Below are positions 5,260 through 9,598 of a stretch of 9,598 nt of DNA, piece after piece (position 1 is the stretch's first letter; every line of letters starts with the position of its first letter). The stretch covers positions 1-9,598 of the forward strand of contig JAKDMR010000056.1 of NCBI GenBank assembly GCA_030452275.1, written 5' to 3'. The DNA is from Candidatus Nitrosocosmicus sp. GTDB taxonomy: Archaea > Thermoproteota > Nitrososphaeria > Nitrososphaerales > Nitrososphaeraceae. Made by a program: the position numbers and the translations under genes. The notes beneath the pieces are model-generated. The model was not told the origin of the DNA and made no database searches. It saw only the letters and a list, made by a program, of their open reading frames with translations.

Positions 5260-8041
5260 TTACGGTCAATTAGAACAATATATATTAAATAAATTTACAA
5301 AAGAATCCTTTATAAAATTAACTTCCATCCAGGATCAATCATATAAAGTTTTGGTACGAAGGCGGGATTCTTTATTAGTGGCCCCTACAGGTTCGGGAAA
5401 AACTGAATCTGCTATAATTCCGGTAATTACTATGCTAGCGGATGACAAATGTGGAGAATCAGAGGATGGGGACGGTATAAGATGTTTGTATGTAACTCCG
5501 CAACGCTCACTCAACAACGACGTTTTCAGAAGAATCATAAAGTATGCAACTTCCGAAAATCTACAAGTCGAAATAAGACATGGCGACACATCATACACCA
5601 AGCGTAAAAAAATTTATCAAAATCCACCTGACATACTGATAACAACTCCGGAATCCTTGTCAATTATGTTAGTTAATGAAAAGATGGGTCATTTATTGAA
5701 AACTGTAAGATGGGTTATCATTGATGAAATTCACGAGATCATTTCTTCCAAGCGAGGATCCTACCTATCATTGTGTCTGGAACGTTTGGCTTTTTTTTCT
5801 ACCGACTTTTGTAGAATTGGTATTTCAGCTACTGTTGGAAATCATGCTGAAACAGCTCGTTTTTTGGTAGGAAAAAATAAAAAATGCGCAATATTAGTGG
5901 ACAAAACACTTAGAAAATACGATATTGAACTTAAACATGTAGATGGATCGATTAAAGAAGTGTCTACTTTTATTTTAGACTATGTATCTAAAAATCATTC
6001 AGACTCTTCTGTTTTGTTATTTACGAATACTCGTGATGAATCAGAATTTATGAGTACAGTCTTGAAAAATCAGTGTAATTTACAAGTTCAGGTACATCAT
6101 GGTTCTCTATCAAAAGATGCTCGAGAAGAAACTGAAAAATTTTTGAGGACTGGTTTCGTTGGAATTGTGGTCTGTACGTCTTCCCTTGAATTGGGTTTAG
6201 ATATCGGATCAATTGATCTTGTAATACACTATGGATCTCCAAGACAGGTATCAAAATTAATGCAACGGATTGGTCGTAGTAGGCATACTCGGAGATCATC
6301 TGCTAAGGGGTTGATAATTACAAATAACTATGATGATTTTTTAGAATCATTGAGCATCATCCAAAGAGTTAGAAAAGGGTCCATTGAAGATCAAATCCCA
6401 CACGAATGTCCACTTGATGTGCTGGCACATAATATAGTCGGAATGACGTTGCAAACCATAGAAAAGTTGAATTTGGAAAAATTATATGGGATCTTTTCTT
6501 CTGCTCACTTGTTCAGATCTTTATCATATTTCGATTTCATGGATTGTATAAATATACTCCTTAATAGTTATCTAATCCGGTTAGACGTGGAAAAAAAACA
6601 TGTTACCAGAACTGGGAAGTCTCTTAGATACTATTATGAAAATGTTTCCACGATACCACACATTGTAAAATTCGATGTAATTGATTCGATATTAAAAAAG
6701 AGAATAGGTACATTGGATCAACAATTTGTGGGAGATTACGGTGAAAAAGGTAATGTCTTTGTACTGAAAGGCTCGCAATGGAGAATATTGGTAATAGATG
6801 AGGGAAAATTTCAAGTTCACGTTGAACCGCTAAGCGGTGCTCCAATCAATGTTCCATATTGGGTAGGTGAAATGATCCCAGTTGATTATGAAACTGCGAT
6901 GAGGGTAGGCAAATTAAGAAAAAAAATTAGGTCAGGCAATTCCAAAAAAATTGATTTTAGTTTCCCTGATACAGATCCAAAGATAATAGATAATATGTCC
7001 AGGTATATGAAATCGTTGGATGTAGTTCCAGATTCTTCTAATCTAGTCTTTGAGACGATACCTACTGAAAGTATTGTAATAATCCACAGTACTCTTGGCT
7101 CAAAAATCAATAACACCTTAGGTTCATTATTGTCTACATTCCTTTCATCAAAGACTGGTTACATGATTGAAACTAGATCAGATCCATATAGAATATTATT
7201 AAGTTCTGTAAATATTAGATTGAGACAGAATCATATTTTTTCGTTGTTTGATGATGAATTTGATGTGGAATCAGTACTCATAGCCTCTTTTAATGGGACA
7301 TATAACATCAATTGGAAAGTTTGGGGTATAGCGAAGCGATTTGGAATTATAAAAAAAGAATCCATTTACGACAAGAGGGTGGCACGGATGCTTTATGATA
7401 GATATTATAAGACCTCTCTTAGTAAGGAATCAATTAGAGAATTAGTCCACGATAAGTATGATGTAAAAAATACATCACAGATAATTAAGGAAATAAAATC
7501 TGGAGACATCAATTTGCACTGGGTAGACACTCATGAATTTTCCGGACTTGCCCAACCTATCTTGTCACGTTCTAAGAAATCAATCTCTGCACCACTTGGG
7601 ATAGAAAATGGGATATTAGAATTGGTAAAGGAACGCTTGACAACAACCAAACATAAGTTAATTTGCATGAGATGTGGTAAATGGGAAAGGATATTTGAAA
7701 CTAAGGATATACCACTCAAATTGGGATGTCCATTTTGCAAATCCAAATTAGTTGCGGCTACTTTTTGGAAGGATAGCGATCTTGGTAATATCATTGGTCG
7801 TAAAATTACAGGGGCCCACCTCTCAAAAGATGAAGAACATAAATTTGATAGAGCTTGGAAAATAGCTTCTTTAATAAATAATTTTGGAAAAATGGCCGTT
7901 TTTGTATTATCGGGTCATGGGATAGGAGCTGATACTTGTGCTAGGATCTTACGTAACTATACTGATGATGAGAACTTGTTGAAAACAATCTATGAAGCTG
8001 AAAAACAATATGTAATGACTAGGGGATTTTGGGACAATTGA
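5249..8041 (+). CDS. lhr: Lhr-type superfamily 2 DEAD/DEAH helicase (archaeal Lhr1-like)
   Basis: This 930-residue ATP-dependent 3'-5' nucleic-acid helicase is of the archaeal large-helicase-related family, implicated in DNA repair/recombination and RNA metabolism. RecA domain 1: a Q-motif-like LTSIQ (24-28), Walker A APTGSGKT (45-52), TPQRSL (83-88), TTPES (132-136), DEIH (159-162) and SAT (193-195). RecA domain 2: LLFTN (256-260), HHGSLS, SSLELGLDIG (311-320) and the arginine-finger motif QRIGRSRH (339-346). The winged-helix and Lhr-core regions follow. Near the C-terminus a four-Cys zinc-binding motif (C806, C809, C827, C830) precedes a helical tail ending AEKQYVMTRGFWDN, a typical ending for this family. 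The length matches the archaeal Lhr1 group. The start is TTG at 5249, inside the preceding small gene; the first in-frame ATG would remove Walker A. Translation is probably coupled to the upstream gene. Confidence 0.9.
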   Translation: MKSSYGQLEQYILNKFTKESFIKLTSIQDQSYKVLVRRRDSLLVAPTGSGKTESAIIPVITMLADDKCGESEDGDGIRCLYVTPQRSLNNDVFRRIIKYATSENLQVEIRHGDTSYTKRKKIYQNPPDILITTPESLSIMLVNEKMGHLLKTVRWVIIDEIHEIISSKRGSYLSLCLERLAFFSTDFCRIGISATVGNHAETARFLVGKNKKCAILVDKTLRKYDIELKHVDGSIKEVSTFILDYVSKNHSDSSVLLFTNTRDESEFMSTVLKNQCNLQVQVHHGSLSKDAREETEKFLRTGFVGIVVCTSSLELGLDIGSIDLVIHYGSPRQVSKLMQRIGRSRHTRRSSAKGLIITNNYDDFLESLSIIQRVRKGSIEDQIPHECPLDVLAHNIVGMTLQTIEKLNLEKLYGIFSSAHLFRSLSYFDFMDCINILLNSYLIRLDVEKKHVTRTGKSLRYYYENVSTIPHIVKFDVIDSILKKRIGTLDQQFVGDYGEKGNVFVLKGSQWRILVIDEGKFQVHVEPLSGAPINVPYWVGEMIPVDYETAMRVGKLRKKIRSGNSKKIDFSFPDTDPKIIDNMSRYMKSLDVVPDSSNLVFETIPTESIVIIHSTLGSKINNTLGSLLSTFLSSKTGYMIETRSDPYRILLSSVNIRLRQNHIFSLFDDEFDVESVLIASFNGTYNINWKVWGIAKRFGIIKKESIYDKRVARMLYDRYYKTSLSKESIRELVHDKYDVKNTSQIIKEIKSGDINLHWVDTHEFSGLAQPILSRSKKSISAPLGIENGILELVKERLTTTKHKLICMRCGKWERIFETKDIPLKLGCPFCKSKLVAATFWKDSDLGNIIGRKITGAHLSKDEEHKFDRAWKIASLINNFGKMAVFVLSGHGIGADTCARILRNYTDDENLLKTIYEAEKQYVMTRGFWDN

Positions 8042-8044
8042 TGA

Positions 8045-8060
8045 TTTTTGTCTTTTTTCT
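8045..8060 (+). terminator. T-rich terminator after the helicase gene
   Basis: TTTTTGTCTTTTTTCT begins 4 nt past the helicase stop and fits the U-rich termination signal of archaeal RNA polymerase. A small inverted repeat (CATAAT-GTA-ATTATG, 8066-8080) follows. No equivalent T-run is evident for the convergent RPA gene in this gap. Confidence 0.5.
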
Positions 8061-8095
8061 AGAAGCATAATGTAATTATGATTCATCTGTCTATA

Positions 8096-9538
8096 TCAGC
8101 TTATTTTCATGATATTTGAATAAGGTTTTAGTGATAGCTCAACATTTCCATCTTTGCTACTCGTTGCATTTACCGCTAAAATTCTTACCCTCTCACCAAT
8201 CTTGAGTTCACTTACTAAACTGCTACTCTCTCTCCAACCTACTAATCTGATTTCTCCAGTGTCGTCACCCACGATAGTGTCTGCTACTGACACGATTTCT
8301 CCACTCTTAGTGTTTACATCCATCTTATTTGGATTCTGAAGAACTATGACCTCAACTACATATGGCTTGTTCATGCTATCTACATCCATTATTTTGGTTT
8401 CAAACTGTCCAATCTTGGGTATATCTTTGTCCTCCTTCAAAATCTGTATATACGAATCTTGATCAGTAATTTCGATTGTATTTCCAAGAACTCTACTAGG
8501 ATAACATTCAATAACATCATCAGTTTCAATTTGAATATCAAATAGTCCTGCATCTATTAATAATAAATAAGATTTTCTATCTTTATCTATTGCCATACAA
8601 TGTGTTTTCCTCTCTGTTGCATCGATCCTTGCTGAGATGATCCTCAATGTGTAGTTCTCCACAGGTTCCATTTGTTCTACAAATTCAAACCCCGTACCTT
8701 CATCACCGTGTATTTCTAAATCACCGTTACTAAAATTGGGGTTGCCTATTTTTGTCTTTACGCCGATCAATTTGATTTTTGAACCTATCGTCAAAGACTT
8801 TGGTACCTTCTCTTCATTAATATTCCAAATGATTGATCGAATTTTCCTCGTGTCGCTATCATTTGATAACTCCATGTGTAGGGATTTTGCACGTTCTCCT
8901 CTGTTATTGGTGAATATAGATATCCTCGGATCTGACGTGATTCTTCCAGAGATAACCATATTTTCCTTTGGAACATCAAGATCATCAATAGTTTCTGTTA
9001 TATCAGCGAGTAAAGGAATTTGATATTTTCCATCTTCCGAAACTATTTCAATAGACCCATTGTTGCTCAAGTTGATAATGGGCTTATTATCCATCCCAGC
9101 TTTGACCTGCCCCTTTGAAACCTTAATTAAATCTCCCAGCTTTAAATCAAGCTGTTCAGGCAGATCTACAAAGTCATCCCAGAGCTTTATTTTAACATTT
9201 GAATCCTTATCATAAATATGAATAATTCTATTCCTTGATTCCTGGTTTGAATCCCTCTTTAAAAATATTTTGATCGGGTTAATGGTCATAATTCTACCGA
9301 CGGTAGTTACATCCCTGGCGCCAACGAATACATCTTTAAGACTATATGCTGATTTTGGAGTTTTTTCCAAGGAGATGCCTAAATCTGCTGCCACTAGGAA
9401 TAATGCTCCCTGGTCTGTCAGATACCCTGCTCCCACATTGGTCTTTTTTTCTTCAATCATTATCTTCAATTTCTCAAAATCAAGATCCTGTTTTTCTTCC
9501 AGTATTATTTCAATCATTTTATTATAGTCTAGTGCCAA
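8096..9538 (-). CDS. rpa: Replication protein A, large subunit (multi-OB-fold ssDNA-binding protein)
   Basis: This 480-residue protein binds and protects single-stranded DNA in replication, repair and recombination. An N-terminal helical segment with the archaeal RPA signature YLTDQGALFLVAADLGI (39-55) is followed by four OB-fold-like units at about 74-165, 193-288, 296-368 and 378-476. OB1 shows GRIMTINPIKIF with IKLWDD; OB4 shows the DDTGEIRLVGW core. The third unit is the least typical. No CxxC zinc finger is present, unlike many euryarchaeal RPA41-type proteins. The frame opens at TTG 9538, about 28 nt downstream of a TATA-like stretch, which favours that start; the ATG at codon 8 is an alternative that would lose little. 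The gene converges with the helicase gene across 54 nt; both act on nucleic acids, but they are separate transcripts. Confidence 0.88.
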   Translation of the reverse strand: MALDYNKMIEIILEEKQDLDFEKLKIMIEEKKTNVGAGYLTDQGALFLVAADLGISLEKTPKSAYSLKDVFVGARDVTTVGRIMTINPIKIFLKRDSNQESRNRIIHIYDKDSNVKIKLWDDFVDLPEQLDLKLGDLIKVSKGQVKAGMDNKPIINLSNNGSIEIVSEDGKYQIPLLADITETIDDLDVPKENMVISGRITSDPRISIFTNNRGERAKSLHMELSNDSDTRKIRSIIWNINEEKVPKSLTIGSKIKLIGVKTKIGNPNFSNGDLEIHGDEGTGFEFVEQMEPVENYTLRIISARIDATERKTHCMAIDKDRKSYLLLIDAGLFDIQIETDDVIECYPSRVLGNTIEITDQDSYIQILKEDKDIPKIGQFETKIMDVDSMNKPYVVEVIVLQNPNKMDVNTKSGEIVSVADTIVGDDTGEIRLVGWRESSSLVSELKIGERVRILAVNATSSKDGNVELSLKPYSNIMKIS

Positions 9539-9562
9539 TTATGATGATCTAATTTACATTAC

Positions 9563-9576
9563 ATATTTTAATTTAA
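9563..9576 (-). promoter_or_regulatory. TATA-like promoter element for rpa
   Basis: On the minus strand this reads as TTTAAATTAAAATA, centred about 25-35 nt before the TTG at 9538, the spacing for a leaderless or very short-leader archaeal transcript. The rest of the right edge of the window (9577-9598) shows nothing further. Confidence 0.45.
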
Positions 9577-9598
9577 AAAAATTTTCGTAGAATGTTAA

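Noticed and set aside
8736..9023. Plus-strand open frame within the rpa gene
   Set aside because: It is antisense to the OB2 region of RPA and shows no family features or initiation signals.

Overview
The window is AT-rich chromosomal DNA of an archaeon. RNase P proteins Rpp30 and Pop5, an archaeal exosome-type RNA-binding protein, a KH/metallo-beta-lactamase/beta-CASP nuclease (aCPSF1/FttA family), an archaeal Lhr-type helicase, a four-OB-fold RPA and a SepF-domain protein together exclude bacteria. Low GC, frequent TTG/GTG starts, TATA-like boxes close to start codons and the shape of the RPA protein suggest an ammonia-oxidising thaumarchaeon (Nitrososphaerota, perhaps Nitrososphaerales). 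That lineage assignment is inference; there is no rRNA in the window to confirm it.

Layout. (1) Positions 1-1477, plus strand: the acidic, repeat-bearing 3' end of an unidentified gene, then a tight operon for a PH1010-type exosome-associated RNA-binding protein, RNase P component 3 (rnp3) and RNase P component 2 (rnp2). rnp3 and rnp2 overlap by 14 nt. (2) 1521-2630, plus: a PP-loop, MnmA-like tRNA thiouridylase with a C-terminal NFACT-R-like RNA-binding domain, which extends the tRNA-maturation theme. (3) 2714-3001, plus: a 95-residue SepF-domain protein with its own TATA box. (4) 3027-4931, minus: a divergent aCPSF1-type ribonuclease/termination factor, convergent with sepF. (5) 4932-5061: a divergent promoter region. 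(6) 5062-8041, plus: a 65-residue single-span membrane protein whose end overlaps an Lhr1-type helicase by 11 nt. (7) 8096-9538, minus: RPA, convergent with the helicase, with its promoter at the right edge.

Functionally this is an information-processing neighbourhood: tRNA 5' processing and thiolation, RNA decay or transcription termination, a DNA/RNA helicase, and ssDNA binding. No mobile element, CRISPR array, tRNA or rRNA is visible, and almost all of the DNA is coding. I do not see a new multi-gene system. The points most worth a second look are the aCPSF1-family protein that keeps all metal ligands but has lost the KH GxxG loop, a perfect 16-bp inverted repeat inside rnp3, the small membrane protein coupled to the helicase, and the SepF-domain protein with no membrane-targeting N-terminus.
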